Positions 43,401 to 52,991 are shown, counted from the first letter of the stretch. The stretch: DNA of 64,000 bases from an uncultured Christensenellaceae bacterium (GCA_944380285.1 CALWGZ010000001.1:1-64000); one strand, 5' to 3'. The notes: generated by a model from the letters alone, not told the origin. Numbers and translations: made by a program.

Positions 43401-46041
43401 GCAGATTGCGCAATTGGTCGAGCGCGATCTCGAGTATCGGCTCGCCGCTCGCGCGCCACTTGTCGTCGTATTCGAAGCCGCCGATGCGCTTGAACGGCGT
43501 CTTTTGGATGTCGCCGCACTCCTTGGCGCGCACGGACAGTTCGCCGAGGATCTGCAAATAGCCGCGGAAGGACTCCGCCGTCAATTTTTCATAGAACAGC
43601 GAGTCTATCCTCAAACAGTCGGGCGCGTCCTGATTCTCGAAATATTCGAGGATGCCCTCATAGAGCGAGATGCCGAGATAGCGCTTGCGGTGCATCGCTT
43701 CGAGTTCGCCCGACAGCGCGTCGACGCTCTCCTTGATCTCGTCGAGTTTTTCGTTGATGTCGACATCGGTCGTCCCCGACTTGAGCCCGAGCGTGTTGAC
43801 GATCTGCCCGAGCACCGCGGTCTTGTTTGTCTTGCCGGAGTGCAATTCGAGGCAGAAATCGGCAAGCCCTATCGATTTGAGCCTGCGGTGAACGACGGAC
43901 AGCGCCGCCTTCTTTTCGGCGACGAACAGCACGCGGCGACCGCGGACAATGTTGTTGGCGATGATGTTGGTGATCGTCTGCGATTTGCCGGTGCCCGGAG
44001 GTCCGTGCAGTACAAAGCTCTTGCTCAAACTGTCATAGATCGCCGAATATTGCGACGAGTCCGCCGATATCGGCAGATACATCCTCTCCGTCCCGACATA
44101 TGCCTCGTCGCTGCTGCGGTCGGACAGGTCGAACGCGCCCTCGGGCAGTTCGAGCCTGTTGTCGAGGAGAGAGCGCACGATCGGATGTTCGCGGAATTTC
44201 TCGGTGCGGTATTTGATGTCGTACCAAAGCTGATAGTTGGCGAACGACAGACTCGCCAAAAACGCGTCGCCGAACACCTCCCAGCCCTTCATGTCCACCG
44301 TCTCGCGCTTGATGCGCGCGATCACGGACATATAGCTCTGTTCGCCGCTCAAAGCGACCGTCCCCAACCCCCTGATGTCGAGGTTGAATTGGCGGTACAA
44401 AAACTCCAAAAGCGTGGAGTTGAGCCTGACGTCGTCGGTGTTGACCTCCGCCGTATAGGTCGGCGCGGCAAGCCCCTTGCGCGTCATGCTCACCGGGAAG
44501 AGGAAGAGGGGCGCATACTTGAACTCGGTCGCGCTCTCCTCCTTCCAGCGCAAGAAGCCGGCGGCGAGATAGAGCGACGTAGTGCCCGTCTCCTCCTGCA
44601 CGCTGCTCTCCTTGCGGAAGAGACGGAACAGCGTCCCCTCGTGCTCCTTGGAGTCATAGACGGACAGCATGCGCTTGTTGGAATATTCATACCCGACAAA
44701 GTCGGTGAAAGGCTTGGTGTAGCCGATGTGGGCGAAGTCCTTGACAAGCTCTATGCCCGCCTTTTCCGCCTCTTTCGCTCCCGCCTCGACGGTGAAAGTC
44801 TTGTTGCGGTCGAGCGCGGAAAACAGATTTTGCAGCGACGGCGTCAGCAATTTGACCGCCGCGCGCGAGATCTTGAAGTTGAGCAGCGCGTTGCGCATGT
44901 CCATGTCGAGCAGCTTGCGCTCCCATTGCGCGATCTTGCCCGTCTCCTTGTCCCCTTCGACCGCGCCCTTGAACTCGCGTATCTGCGACGGACGCGATTC
45001 GGGCGCAAAATCGCGGCTCTCTTCGAGGTCGTATCCGCCGCCCTGTCTGCGCTTGCGCTCGGGGAGCGACTTGATGTTGATGATACGCGCGCGCTTGACG
45101 TCGATGAACACGCCGTCGTCGGCGCGCTTCAACGCGTTTTTGGCGTTGCGTTCCGCCTTCTCGAACGACGAACCTTCGGAGATGTCGTCCATGCAGATGA
45201 GCGTGAAGTCGTTGACCCCCGAAGATGTCTTTTTCGCAAGAAAATCGGCGTCGTCCCATACCGTGGACGGACAGCACTCGTCGGTGAGGAATACGCCTGC
45301 GTACCACTTGCCGCCGAACTTGCCGACGACCGCATTGTGTCCCTCGCTCTCGGCGAGCGAAGCCATGAACAGCGCAAGCTCGGGGCCCGTCGCGATGCCC
45401 GACTCGAACAGCTCCTTGTGCGAGACCACCTTGAAGTCGTCGCCGGGGGTGTCTTCGAGCACGAACTTCTCCTCGGCGATCACGCTGTAACATGCGGCGA
45501 AATAGTTGCGCACGCCGTTGCGCGAACCGTAGCCCTTGGAGATCGTCAGCTTCCAATCACGGGCGCGCTGTTCGGCGTCGGCGACCGTCTTGTTGACCTC
45601 GGCGGTGCGCTTGACGAACGCGGCGAGCGATTCGGGCGAAGCGGCAAAGTCGCACTCGTCAAAGGCGAGGATGTCCGTCTTGACGCTTGCGGTCATCACC
45701 GACTGCTCGCCGACAAAGATCTCGACGTCGAGATCGCCCTCGGTGCGCTCGTCCATCGAGACGAGGCAGGTCGGCGAACAATTGACGTCAAGGTTGAACC
45801 TCGCGGTCGTGCGGCGCGGTATCACCTGCTGCACGAACTCGTACGGCACGATGAAGTCGGGCTTTGAGGTCACCTTGATGCGGATGTCCTCGATGTCGTT
45901 TTCGGAAGTGTTTTTGAGATAGAAACGCTTGATGAGCTTGATGCCGTTTTGAAGCGCGTAGTAGCCGATCGTGTCGGCGCACTCCAATGTCAGCTCGAGC
46001 GCACCCTCTTTGACAAAGATCACGTTCTTTTCTTCGGACAT
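40408..46041 (-). CDS. DUF4011-type superfamily I helicase with DUF3320 and nuclease-like domain
   Basis: A 1877-aa cytoplasmic protein. Residues 1-130 are beta-rich with no named family. A DUF4011-type segment starts near 370 (WERKLLDMDMRNALLNF). Walker A is HGPPGTGKSQTITNI near 683 and Walker B is VIFDEASQLP near 1287, followed by VGDPQQLPPT and VAVTRARSE, the SF1 helicase motifs; a ~600-residue insertion separates the two halves. Around 1600-1690 is a Vsr/MTES_1575-like PD-(D/E)XK fold (DFKIDVAIVDP), but the expected acidic ECDG is replaced by LAD. The C terminus has a DUF3320-like region. Relatives occur in defence islands, but no function is proven. A dCMP deaminase lies 20 nt upstream in the same operon. 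Confidence 0.85.
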   Translation of the reverse strand: MSEEKNVIFVKEGALELTLECADTIGYYALQNGIKLIKRFYLKNTSENDIEDIRIKVTSKPDFIVPYEFVQQVIPRRTTARFNLDVNCSPTCLVSMDERTEGDLDVEIFVGEQSVMTASVKTDILAFDECDFAASPESLAAFVKRTAEVNKTVADAEQRARDWKLTISKGYGSRNGVRNYFAACYSVIAEEKFVLEDTPGDDFKVVSHKELFESGIATGPELALFMASLAESEGHNAVVGKFGGKWYAGVFLTDECCPSTVWDDADFLAKKTSSGVNDFTLICMDDISEGSSFEKAERNAKNALKRADDGVFIDVKRARIINIKSLPERKRRQGGGYDLEESRDFAPESRPSQIREFKGAVEGDKETGKIAQWERKLLDMDMRNALLNFKISRAAVKLLTPSLQNLFSALDRNKTFTVEAGAKEAEKAGIELVKDFAHIGYTKPFTDFVGYEYSNKRMLSVYDSKEHEGTLFRLFRKESSVQEETGTTSLYLAAGFLRWKEESATEFKYAPLFLFPVSMTRKGLAAPTYTAEVNTDDVRLNSTLLEFLYRQFNLDIRGLGTVALSGEQSYMSVIARIKRETVDMKGWEVFGDAFLASLSFANYQLWYDIKYRTEKFREHPIVRSLLDNRLELPEGAFDLSDRSSDEAYVGTERMYLPISADSSQYSAIYDSLSKSFVLHGPPGTGKSQTITNIIANNIVRGRRVLFVAEKKAALSVVHRRLKSIGLADFCLELHSGKTNKTAVLGQIVNTLGLKSGTTDVDINEKLDEIKESVDALSGELEAMHRKRYLGISLYEGILEYFENQDAPDCLRIDSLFYEKLTAESFRGYLQILGELSVRAKECGDIQKTPFKRIGGFEYDDKWRASGEPILEIALDQLRNLRACARNLLPYYSVRTVSLTDQKLKALYKLSKGLEKEYAAHYFALKDGGKKDLVDNYLNLSNKAAMMMTDYRSRYGAYSAEVPQDDLAEAAEGKSPSRKLRKIMPDGVAKEQRQSFFGYLARCEQTRRMAGKLYKELTAVFGAQSADPKTIAEYCDSIEELYGAAADLYADLDVRVFEESCAALTKYGPNLHGQYYVYAYENYERAIATFCDVYRTDGWCGGSELGAKIEYLSNIQKNFDYVPNWCRYQEIVKKCRESGLEFVLGPLGNGEITAQDVLSCFKKCVYFNFVRSELLLDETLSRFSGMSLEETSVKFRELTDEYERLTRAEIYNRLVAALPRPEDEGEQSTERVLLMRAEKTGMKGMTLRTLFSNIPTLLKACCPCMMMSPSSVTQFLDVDLDKFDLVIFDEASQLPTCKAVGSIVRGKSLIVVGDPQQLPPTTFFNADVRDEDNYESEDMESILDDCLALGMPQNRLRWHYRSRHESLIAFSNATFYDNTLLTFPSPNELNSKVTFRYVDGVYERGGEKCNKKEGDELVADVIKRLKDPVKSKESIGIVTFNIAQQNYIETALNKRIHEEGLDSAAFEREEPLFVKNLENVQGDERDVILFSVGYGPDKNGKLSLNFGPINQNGGQKRLNVAVTRARSEMCVFSAIRGNMIDLSRTNSKGVECLKYFLEYAERGKDMLAISNTDIGRTDEGIGQQLARELKDRGIACESNVGVSDFKIDVAIVDPRNPDRYILAVLADSENDLKFKGVRDRVTMHSRILRRLGWNTYHVWCVNYFNNPKREIQRIKDAVSALAEKRALGKKAIRDIVAKYKEPYKTYAVKPAAKASGADYVLNPASKDKIVEKIRAIIERESPIEQRTLLARLCAQFGVPATAKRAIAQLTAYTDTFVSFRKEVEDRVFFADKPVETFRPSDAKNVRDIARMHPDEIFAAIKCALECGGKLSRDDAVKEAANLLGGKKTKAALDWITFVLDGAIAEKRVIVNVEGMLSV

Positions 46042-46061
46042 AATTTTCTCCTCACCTTATC

Positions 46062-46520
46062 TCAATCTTGAAGGGACGCGAAATCGCACACCTCGACCCC
46101 CGCCTCTTTGAAAAGCAGCATGCTGAACTCATCGGGATAGCCGTACTTGTAGATGACGCGCTTGATGCCCGCGTTGATGATCATCTTCGCGCAGATCACG
46201 CACGGCTGATGCGTGCAATACAGCGTCGCGCCGTCCACGCTCACGCCCAGCTTCGCAGCCTGAATGATCGCGTTCTGCTCGGCGTGCACGGCATAGCACA
46301 GCTCATGCCTCGTCCCCGAGGGGATGCCCAGCTTGATGCGTATGCACTCCCCCTTTTCGGTGCAGCTCTTGATGCCGCTGCTCGCGCCGTTGTAGCCGGT
46401 CGTCAAGATGCGCTTGTCCTTGACGATGACCGCGCCGACGTGCCTGTCAGGTTTGAAACAGCTCGACCAAGTCGCGACCTGCTCTGCCATATCCATAAAA
46501 CGTTGATCCCATTTGTTCAT
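46062..46520 (-). CDS. dCMP deaminase (ComEB-like cytidine/deoxycytidylate deaminase)
   Basis: About 152 aa. The zinc motif HAEQNAI (HxE) and [13 protein letters not shown] (PCxxC) are intact, and [20 protein letters not shown] with [14 protein letters not shown] is typical of dCMP deaminases. It converts dCMP to dUMP for dTMP synthesis. I chose the ATG at 46520 because it has the site AGGAGTTTACCGT and fits the family N terminus. It is the first gene of a two-gene unit with the giant helicase. Confidence 0.93.
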   Translation of the reverse strand: MNKWDQRFMDMAEQVATWSSCFKPDRHVGAVIVKDKRILTTGYNGASSGIKSCTEKGECIRIKLGIPSGTRHELCYAVHAEQNAIIQAAKLGVSVDGATLYCTHQPCVICAKMIINAGIKRVIYKYGYPDEFSMLLFKEAGVEVCDFASLQD

Positions 46521-46542
46521 ACGGTAAACTCCTATTGTATAT

Positions 46543-46571
46543 ATGATACCATAAACGCGCGCGCAAAGCAA
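46543..46571 (-). promoter_or_regulatory. Promoter of the deaminase-helicase unit
   Basis: TTGCTT (46566-46571), 17 bp and TATCAT (46543-46548), 22 nt before the deaminase ATG. Confidence 0.7.
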
Positions 46572-46719
46572 CTTCAAAACGCACCGAAAAGCCGCGACAA
46601 AACACTTTTTTCGGCGGCGCCCGCAAGCCGCGCGCGGCGCGCTTTTCACCGCAGTTTAACAGTTGGGGCGCCAAATGAAAAAATTTGGTAAAATGTCGCA
46701 AAAAAGTTGCATATAAGTC

Positions 46720-46748
46720 TTTACATACCCGCTTTGGCGTGTTATAAT
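46720..46748 (+). promoter_or_regulatory. Sigma-A promoter of groES-groEL
   Basis: TTTACA (46720-46725), 17 bp and TATAAT (46743-46748), just upstream of the CIRCE-like operator. Confidence 0.9.
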
Positions 46749-46756
46749 ATGCAATG

Positions 46757-46783
46757 TTGGCAGTCGAGAGGCTTGACTGCCAA
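46757..46783 (+). promoter_or_regulatory. Variant CIRCE operator of groESL
   Basis: A perfect inverted repeat TTGGCAGTC-N9-GACTGCCAA, in the exact position and geometry of CIRCE. The canonical arms are TTAGCACTC and GAGTGCTAA, so two positions per arm are changed symmetrically. It is the likely binding site of the heat-shock repressor HrcA. Confidence 0.88.
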
Positions 46784-46816
46784 ACCAAATCATCGAAATC
46801 ATTCGGAGGTATAATC

Positions 46817-47104
46817 ATGAACATCAAACCGTTGTTCGACAGGATCGTCATCGAGCCGATGGACGCTCCCGAAAAGACCGAAAGCGGTCTCTTCCTGCCC
46901 TCGTCCGCGCAGGAAAAACCCCAGCTCGCCCGCGTCATCGCGGTCGGTCCCGGCGGTCTCGTGGACGGCAAAGAAGTGACCATGCAGGTCAAGGTCGGCG
47001 ATGTCATACTCTACAACAAATATGCCGGTTCCGACTTCAAGTTGGACGAAAAAGAAGTTACCGTGCTCAAACAGAGCGACGTGCTCGCGATCGTCGAGCA
47101 ATAA
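46817..47104 (+). CDS. groES: Co-chaperonin GroES
   Basis: A 95-aa cap subunit of the GroEL folding chamber. It starts [16 protein letters not shown], with the mobile loop region ([18 protein letters not shown]) and the family motif [16 protein letters not shown] near the end. The start at 46817 has GGAGGTATAATC upstream. It is followed by groEL after 12 nt and controlled by the CIRCE-like operator. Confidence 0.97.
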   Translation: MNIKPLFDRIVIEPMDAPEKTESGLFLPSSAQEKPQLARVIAVGPGGLVDGKEVTMQVKVGDVILYNKYAGSDFKLDEKEVTVLKQSDVLAIVEQ

Positions 47105-48739
<1,635 letters not shown>

Positions 48740-48766
48740 GCGCTTCGCTTCTTTGAGGGGCAACCC

Positions 48767-48840
48767 AAAAATTAACGCTTCGAATCGCAACGGGCATATC
48801 CGAATTTCGGATATGCCCGTTACTCATACTCGCTATTTTT
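48767..48840 (+). terminator. Hairpin after groEL carrying a duplicated 30-bp sequence
   Basis: The perfect stem AACGGGCATATCCGAA/TTCGGATATGCCCGTT (48789-48821) is followed by a T-run at 48836-48840. The first 30 bp (48767-48796) recur exactly at 49348-49377. Confidence 0.65.
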
Positions 48841-49488
48841 GGTTTTCCCCTCAATACTCCCCTTCCCACGGGACAAGCGCTCGCTCACCGCTCACGGTCC
48901 CGTAAGGGGCAGTCCCCGAAGAACGCGGTCATTCAGGGACTGCTTATCAAGTCGCGCGGGAAACGCGGTTCCGCGCGACATTTTCTGTTCCGCACCACCT
49001 TTGGGGTGCGGCTCAGTACACGCCTTGAGCAAATCTTTTGCGTCCTTTTGCGCCTCTCGGAACGCTCGGGTACCATTGAGGTACACCTCGCAACCCTTTC
49101 GGCGTAAAATTTACGCAAAATCTTTCGCTCAATGCTTCGTGATTACGTTTATCTAATCGGTTCTATGCCAACTTTTAATAATTTGGTTGCGTTGATCTGA
49201 TCGGTTCTGCATCGAGCTTTTCGCGCGGTCATTCGACGAGGGCGTTACCATATCTCGCCCAAGCGCGGTTGGACGAGATGGAGTCGTAAATTTATTCGCG
49301 TTATGCAAGTTCTGTCCTTTTCTTTTGAATGCGGATTCTTGGGACACAAAAATTAACGCTTCGAATCGCAACGGGCACATCCGAATCACGGATGCGCCCC
49401 TCTTTGTCTTGCTGTTTTTCGGTACTCCGGGCACTGCCCTCAAATGCGGCAAACGCCGGCTTATGACGACGGATTTTTGCCTCTCCTG
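48841..49488. other. Non-coding region downstream of groEL bounded by a duplicated sequence
   Basis: No credible gene is present. The stretch holds several strong hairpins, for example GCAGTCCC/GGGACTGC near 48908-48942 and GTCGCGCGG/CCGCGCGAC near 48951-48979. The second copy of the 30-bp repeat is at 49348-49377, followed by an imperfect version of the same hairpin. Two short sequences resembling TAATCGGTTCT and TGATCGGTTCT lie near 49155 and 49199. It may be the decayed remains of an insertion, but no transposase trace is recognisable. Confidence 0.5.
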
Positions 49489-49959
49489 CTAGGAATTTTT
49501 GTTCGCCTCTTCCGTCATTTGGCGGTATTTGTCCAAAACCGCTCTTGACACCTCTTCGTCTTCTTCCCTTTTGAGGGTGAATCTTCCCTGTTCGTTCTTG
49601 GCGATCGAAAACACGGTCAAGTCATCTTTGCCCGCGCCGTCGATCTTGCCGAGCGGAGCCGCCACGACGCAGAATTTTGCTCTCCCGCTCCGTTCGAGGA
49701 CTATGGCCGCTAGCTGCGCAAACGACCTTGCCTTGCCGTTTTCGTCCGTCCATTCGATCGTCATTTTGTCGCCCCGATCGAACAGCACGTCGAGCGAGAC
49801 CTCTTGCTCATCCTTGTCCCCGCCTATGTAGTCGGGCAGCCTGAGTATGCAATCCCGGCAGCCGTCGTCATCGACTATGCCGTAAACATTTTCGTCTTTT
49901 ACCATGTCCAAAAGATCGACATATGCGTCGACCGCATCTCCGATGTTCTTGCCTTTCAT
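49489..49959 (-). CDS. DUF1292-like small acidic protein
   Basis: A 156-aa acidic protein. The middle reads as beta-rich stretches with TIEWTDENGKARSFAQLAAI and KFCVVAAPLGKIDG, followed by FSIAKNEQGRFTLKREEDEEVSRAVLDKY. This matches the DUF1292 layout (a Glu/Asp-rich regulator-like fold of unknown function). The site AAAGGAGGGAGG precedes the ATG. It sits 68 nt after a second DUF1292-like gene, suggesting a local duplication. Confidence 0.7.
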   Translation of the reverse strand: MKGKNIGDAVDAYVDLLDMVKDENVYGIVDDDGCRDCILRLPDYIGGDKDEQEVSLDVLFDRGDKMTIEWTDENGKARSFAQLAAIVLERSGRAKFCVVAAPLGKIDGAGKDDLTVFSIAKNEQGRFTLKREEDEEVSRAVLDKYRQMTEEANKNS

Positions 49960-50027
49960 GACCTCCCTCCTTTTTGGCGATCGCTTTCACGCATTCTTTC
50001 AGCGCGCAGCCGGGGCGTCGCCCCTGT

Positions 50028-50429
50028 TCAATCTTCGTCCGGGGTCTTGACGCCGTGAGCTTTCAGAAGTTTGATATATTCGTCATATACCGCGAGCGCT
50101 GTCTCGTCGTCTTCTTCCGGCTTGATCGTGGTGTTGCCGTCGTCGCCGACGCTCACGCGGAACACGATCGCCTCGTCGTCCGCGACGCCTTCGATCTTGT
50201 CGAGCGGTTTGAGCACAGTGAAAAGCTGCCTCTCGCCGTTCTTGTCGTCGTGAGGTATGACCGCGACTTGTTCGAATGCGAGCACTTTTCCGTCCTCGTC
50301 GACGAAAGCCAACGGTTCTCTGTTATCCGGGTCGAGAAGCACGTCGAGAAGATCGACCGCAACGAGTTCTTCCCTCTCGCTGTCGACCGTCATCTCTTCG
50401 ATCTGCTCTTGCAATTTGTCTTTTTTCAT
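50028..50429 (-). CDS. DUF1292-like protein
   Basis: A 133-aa acidic protein. It contains LAFVDEDGKVLAFEQVAVI, RQLFTVLKPLDKIEGVADDEAIVF and EEDDETALAVYDEYIKLL, the usual DUF1292 pattern. The role is unknown; family members occur next to Holliday-junction resolvase YrrK in other Firmicutes, but not here. The site CAGGAGAGATC precedes the ATG. Confidence 0.78.
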   Translation of the reverse strand: MKKDKLQEQIEEMTVDSEREELVAVDLLDVLLDPDNREPLAFVDEDGKVLAFEQVAVIPHDDKNGERQLFTVLKPLDKIEGVADDEAIVFRVSVGDDGNTTIKPEEDDETALAVYDEYIKLLKAHGVKTPDED

Positions 50430-50553
50430 GATCTCTCCTGCGGCGTCGGTCCCGATCCGATCTGCGCGGCGGCAGGCGACGAGTCGGGCAAACTACGCGC
50501 ATGAGCGCACCGTCGGTTCGCCTCGAAATCGCCGCGGCGGCAGCCCCGGCGCG

Positions 50554-51156
50554 TCATAACAAGAACTTTCTGCTTCTCATCCTTATATCGCGAGCCGCCG
50601 CATGGTCGCCCGCTTCCTCATAGACCGTTTGGAGAAGCGTGGAACAGAGCATGACCACCTTCAGGGCGTCGTCTTCCAGCTTTACGCCCTTTTTAGCAAG
50701 AGAATCGCACGCGTCGAAAGCCCTTTGAAAATATTCCGTAACCGGCACGCCTCCTCTGTCGCTGTACATCCTGCCCATACCAAACTCTATCTCTGCGATC
50801 ATCATCGTGCGACTGTCTTCGTCCGCTATGTTCTGCGCGATGGCAAGCGCCGAATGATAGCTTTCGATCGCCTTGTCATAAAAAAGATCTGCGCGGCCGG
50901 CATAGAACGCCGCAAGTTTGGCCATCGCCTTTGCATGCATCAAAACATGCGACTCGTCGATCTTCGCGAGCGCTGCGGCGCACTCTACCGCATTCGAAAA
51001 ATATCTTTCGGCGTCGAACGGAGAATCGACTGCGCTCTCTTCGCCCAAAAATCTTTCCAGCACATACAGCTCCGCCGCTTCTTCAAAACTCTTATCTCTG
51101 TTCGCTTCAAGTTGAGCGCATCTTTCGGCGATCTTTTCAAATTCTTCTTTTTTCAT
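50554..51156 (-). CDS. TPR-like helical protein of unknown function
   Basis: A 200-aa all-helical, acidic protein without signal or membrane segment. Repeats of about 34-40 residues, such as AERYFSNAVECAAALAKID and YDKAIESYHSALAIAQNIA, fit tetratricopeptide helices. I do not recognise the family. The likely promoter is TTGCAT (51248-51253), 18 bp and TATAAT (51224-51229). It may be co-transcribed with the two DUF1292-like genes downstream. Confidence 0.75.
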   Translation of the reverse strand: MKKEEFEKIAERCAQLEANRDKSFEEAAELYVLERFLGEESAVDSPFDAERYFSNAVECAAALAKIDESHVLMHAKAMAKLAAFYAGRADLFYDKAIESYHSALAIAQNIADEDSRTMMIAEIEFGMGRMYSDRGGVPVTEYFQRAFDACDSLAKKGVKLEDDALKVVMLCSTLLQTVYEEAGDHAAARDIRMRSRKFLL

Positions 51157-51223
51157 ACTTCACCTCGACTTAGTATTTGTCAAATTTGTGCGTATTTTCG
51201 ACAAATATTCACATCCGTATATT

Positions 51224-51253
51224 ATTATAACAGATTTTCACCGCAAAATGCAA
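51224..51253 (-). promoter_or_regulatory. Probable promoter of the TPR-like gene
   Basis: TTGCAT, an 18-bp spacer and TATAAT (-10 at 51224-51229), about 68 nt before the ATG. Confidence 0.6.
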
Positions 51254-51433
51254 CCTTTGAACGGCGCATAGCATTCAAAATCCTCGTAAAGACAAAAATC
51301 GGCAATTTTTGATAAAATTTCTGTTTTTGAGAAAAATTCAGTTCGTTCGCATACATTTTTCTTGCAAAATTTTGCTGTTTTTTGTCTTAAAATTTTTTCG
51401 ACTTGCCACACAGCTCAAAAAATTTTCCTCGAT

Positions 51434-51919
51434 TTATGCCCCTTGTTTTCTCAATCTCACTTCCTCGTTTTCGTGATCTATCACCGCCTCGTTGACATAC
51501 GTCCCGAGGTTGAGCGACGCGGTCATCACTTCGTCGAGCGACCTCTTCATCGCCGCGACGAACGCCTTTGTCTCGTCACGGATGGACGGTGCGACGCCGT
51601 TGACCTTGTTGTTGCAATATGCGACCCATTTTCGCTCAAACTCTTTGAGCCGCTCCCCCTCGAGCGCATAGCGCACCTTTGACGCGTACTCTATCTCTTT
51701 CGCCTTGTCGATCGCGCCTATCAACGCCTTTGACACGCTGTCTTCGCGCGCAAGACAGGCGTTTAGCTTTGCCCTCAGCCGCTCGTTTTCGCTCTCGGTC
51801 TCGGCGATGCGTTCGCGCAATTGCGAGATCGTCTTTTCGTTGCGGCTGCCTGTCTCAAAGACATAGTCATCCACCTGCTTTTTGTCATATCCTCTTCTTT
51901 TTGTCTCAAACAGTGCCAT
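51434..51919 (-). CDS. DivIVA-like coiled-coil protein
   Basis: A 161-aa protein starting MALFETKRRGYDKKQVDDYV, which matches the DivIVA N-terminal lipid-binding motif (GYDxxxVDxYV). A coiled coil follows (SQLRERIAETESENERLRAKL) and then a helical tail. Such proteins sense membrane curvature and organise pole or septum partners. It is shorter than DivIVA itself and could be a paralogue such as GpsB/SepIVA type. GGCGGAGGCGATC precedes the ATG. Confidence 0.8.
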   Translation of the reverse strand: MALFETKRRGYDKKQVDDYVFETGSRNEKTISQLRERIAETESENERLRAKLNACLAREDSVSKALIGAIDKAKEIEYASKVRYALEGERLKEFERKWVAYCNNKVNGVAPSIRDETKAFVAAMKRSLDEVMTASLNLGTYVNEAVIDHENEEVRLRKQGA

Positions 51920-52154
51920 GATCGCCTCCGCCGATCAATATACCGCATCCGCCGTGACTTGAAATGTCTTTTCGCGTCGGTGTTGGTCGAAATTTGTCAA
52001 AACCGCTTTGCCGCCCCGGACAGCGTTTTACTGCCGCTCCGCGTCCCGCAGACGACCGACATCTCGATTATCGATAAAAAAGCGTATCTTATATTTGACA
52101 AACCTTAAACGCGCCATCCTTGCCAAATGCGTTGCATAGTCCGCTTTCGTGCGC

Positions 52155-52160
52155 TATAAT
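52155..52160 (+). promoter_or_regulatory. -10 box of the NYN-domain gene promoter
   Basis: TTGCAT (52132-52137), 17 bp and TATAAT (52155-52160), followed by GGAGG and the ATG 18 nt downstream. Confidence 0.8.
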
Positions 52161-52178
52161 ATATTCGGAGGTATATTT

Positions 52179-52709
52179 ATGCGAATTGCTATTTTCATCG
52201 ACGGTTCAAACTTTTATTACACACAAAAGAAATTGGAATGGAAGGTCGACGTCAAAAAGATCCTCGACTATTGCTCCCAATGGGGCGACATCACCGACGC
52301 TTACTACTACAACGGCTCGGACGGCGACAACGACAATCAACGCTCCTTTTTCAACTTTTTGACTTCGGTCGGCTTTGCGATCGTCACCAAGCCCATCAAG
52401 CACTACTACAACGACGACGGCACCTCGTCCGCCAAGGCAAACCTCGACATCGAGATCGTGATGGACATGTTCTCGACGATCGACACCTACGACATGGCGG
52501 TGCTCGTCAGCGGCGACAGCGACTTTGAACGCGCGCTTCAAATGCTGCGCGCGAGGGGCAAAAAGTTCAAAGTCTTCTCCACCGCCGCCTGCGTCGCAAA
52601 GGAGATACGGTATGTCTGCGGCATGCACTTCATCGACTTTTCCGACATCCGCAACGAGGTCGAAAAGACAACCAAATCTTCGCGCGAATACACGACGGAC
52701 GAAGAATGA
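52179..52709 (+). CDS. NYN-domain (LabA/DUF88-like) putative RNase
   Basis: A 176-aa PIN-like protein. The N terminus MRIAIFIDGSNFYY carries the first acidic residue. MAVLVSGDSDFERALQMLRARGKKFKVFST is the NYN core with SGDSDF, whose aspartates bind metal. LDIEIVMDMFSTIDTYD supplies another acidic site. NYN proteins are predicted RNA-processing nucleases; the target is unknown. The ATG at 52179 has the site GGAGGTATATTT. Confidence 0.9.
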   Translation: MRIAIFIDGSNFYYTQKKLEWKVDVKKILDYCSQWGDITDAYYYNGSDGDNDNQRSFFNFLTSVGFAIVTKPIKHYYNDDGTSSAKANLDIEIVMDMFSTIDTYDMAVLVSGDSDFERALQMLRARGKKFKVFSTAACVAKEIRYVCGMHFIDFSDIRNEVEKTTKSSREYTTDEE

Positions 52710-52713
52710 CAAA

Positions 52714-52741
52714 CAGCCGGGGTCGAAGCCCCGGCTGCTTT
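52714..52741 (+). terminator. Terminator of the NYN-domain gene
   Basis: The stem CAGCCGGGG/CCCCGGCTG is followed by CTTTGCTTTG directly after the stop codon. Confidence 0.85.
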
Positions 52742-52830
52742 GCTTTGTGCGATAAGGATATCTCTCGTCAAAACCTGCGATCATCGAGAATTGTTTGTCC
52801 ATCACATAATTCCGCACAAATCAAGCATGT

Positions 52831-52905
52831 TTTTCACAAAATACCGATTGTTTTGGGGAGAATTTTCACAAAATTCCGACCGTTTTCGCCCAAATTTTCA
52901 CAAAA
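52831..52905. repeat. Three direct repeats with exact 32-bp period
   Basis: TTTTCACAAAA occurs at 52831-52841, 52863-52873 and 52895-52905. The intervening sequences also match in part (CCGANNGTTTTNG). The spacing is about three helical turns, as for a protein-binding array. Confidence 0.85.
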
Positions 52906-52929
52906 CTTACGCAAAGACGCGTTTTGATA

Positions 52930-52961
52930 CAAAAAACGGAGCGCATGCGGTTGCGCTCCGT
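52930..52961 (-). terminator. Terminator of the galK-lgt-pncB operon
   Basis: The stem ACGGAGCGCA/TGCGCTCCGT (52936-52961) is followed by a T-run on the minus strand, with Ts on the other side as well. Confidence 0.85.
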
Positions 52962-52991
52962 TTTGCGGTTTTCGCCCGGATCGGGCGTGTT

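Noticed and set aside
40609..45867. A 1752-codon open frame on the plus strand opposite the helicase gene
   Set aside because: It is the mirror of a real gene in GC-rich DNA, where stop codons are rare in the antisense frame. It has no start site, domain or composition of a real protein.
49153..49452. A 99-codon minus-strand frame in the gap after groEL
   Set aside because: Part of it is the 30-bp repeat and hairpin also present after groEL. The sequence shows no protein-like pattern.
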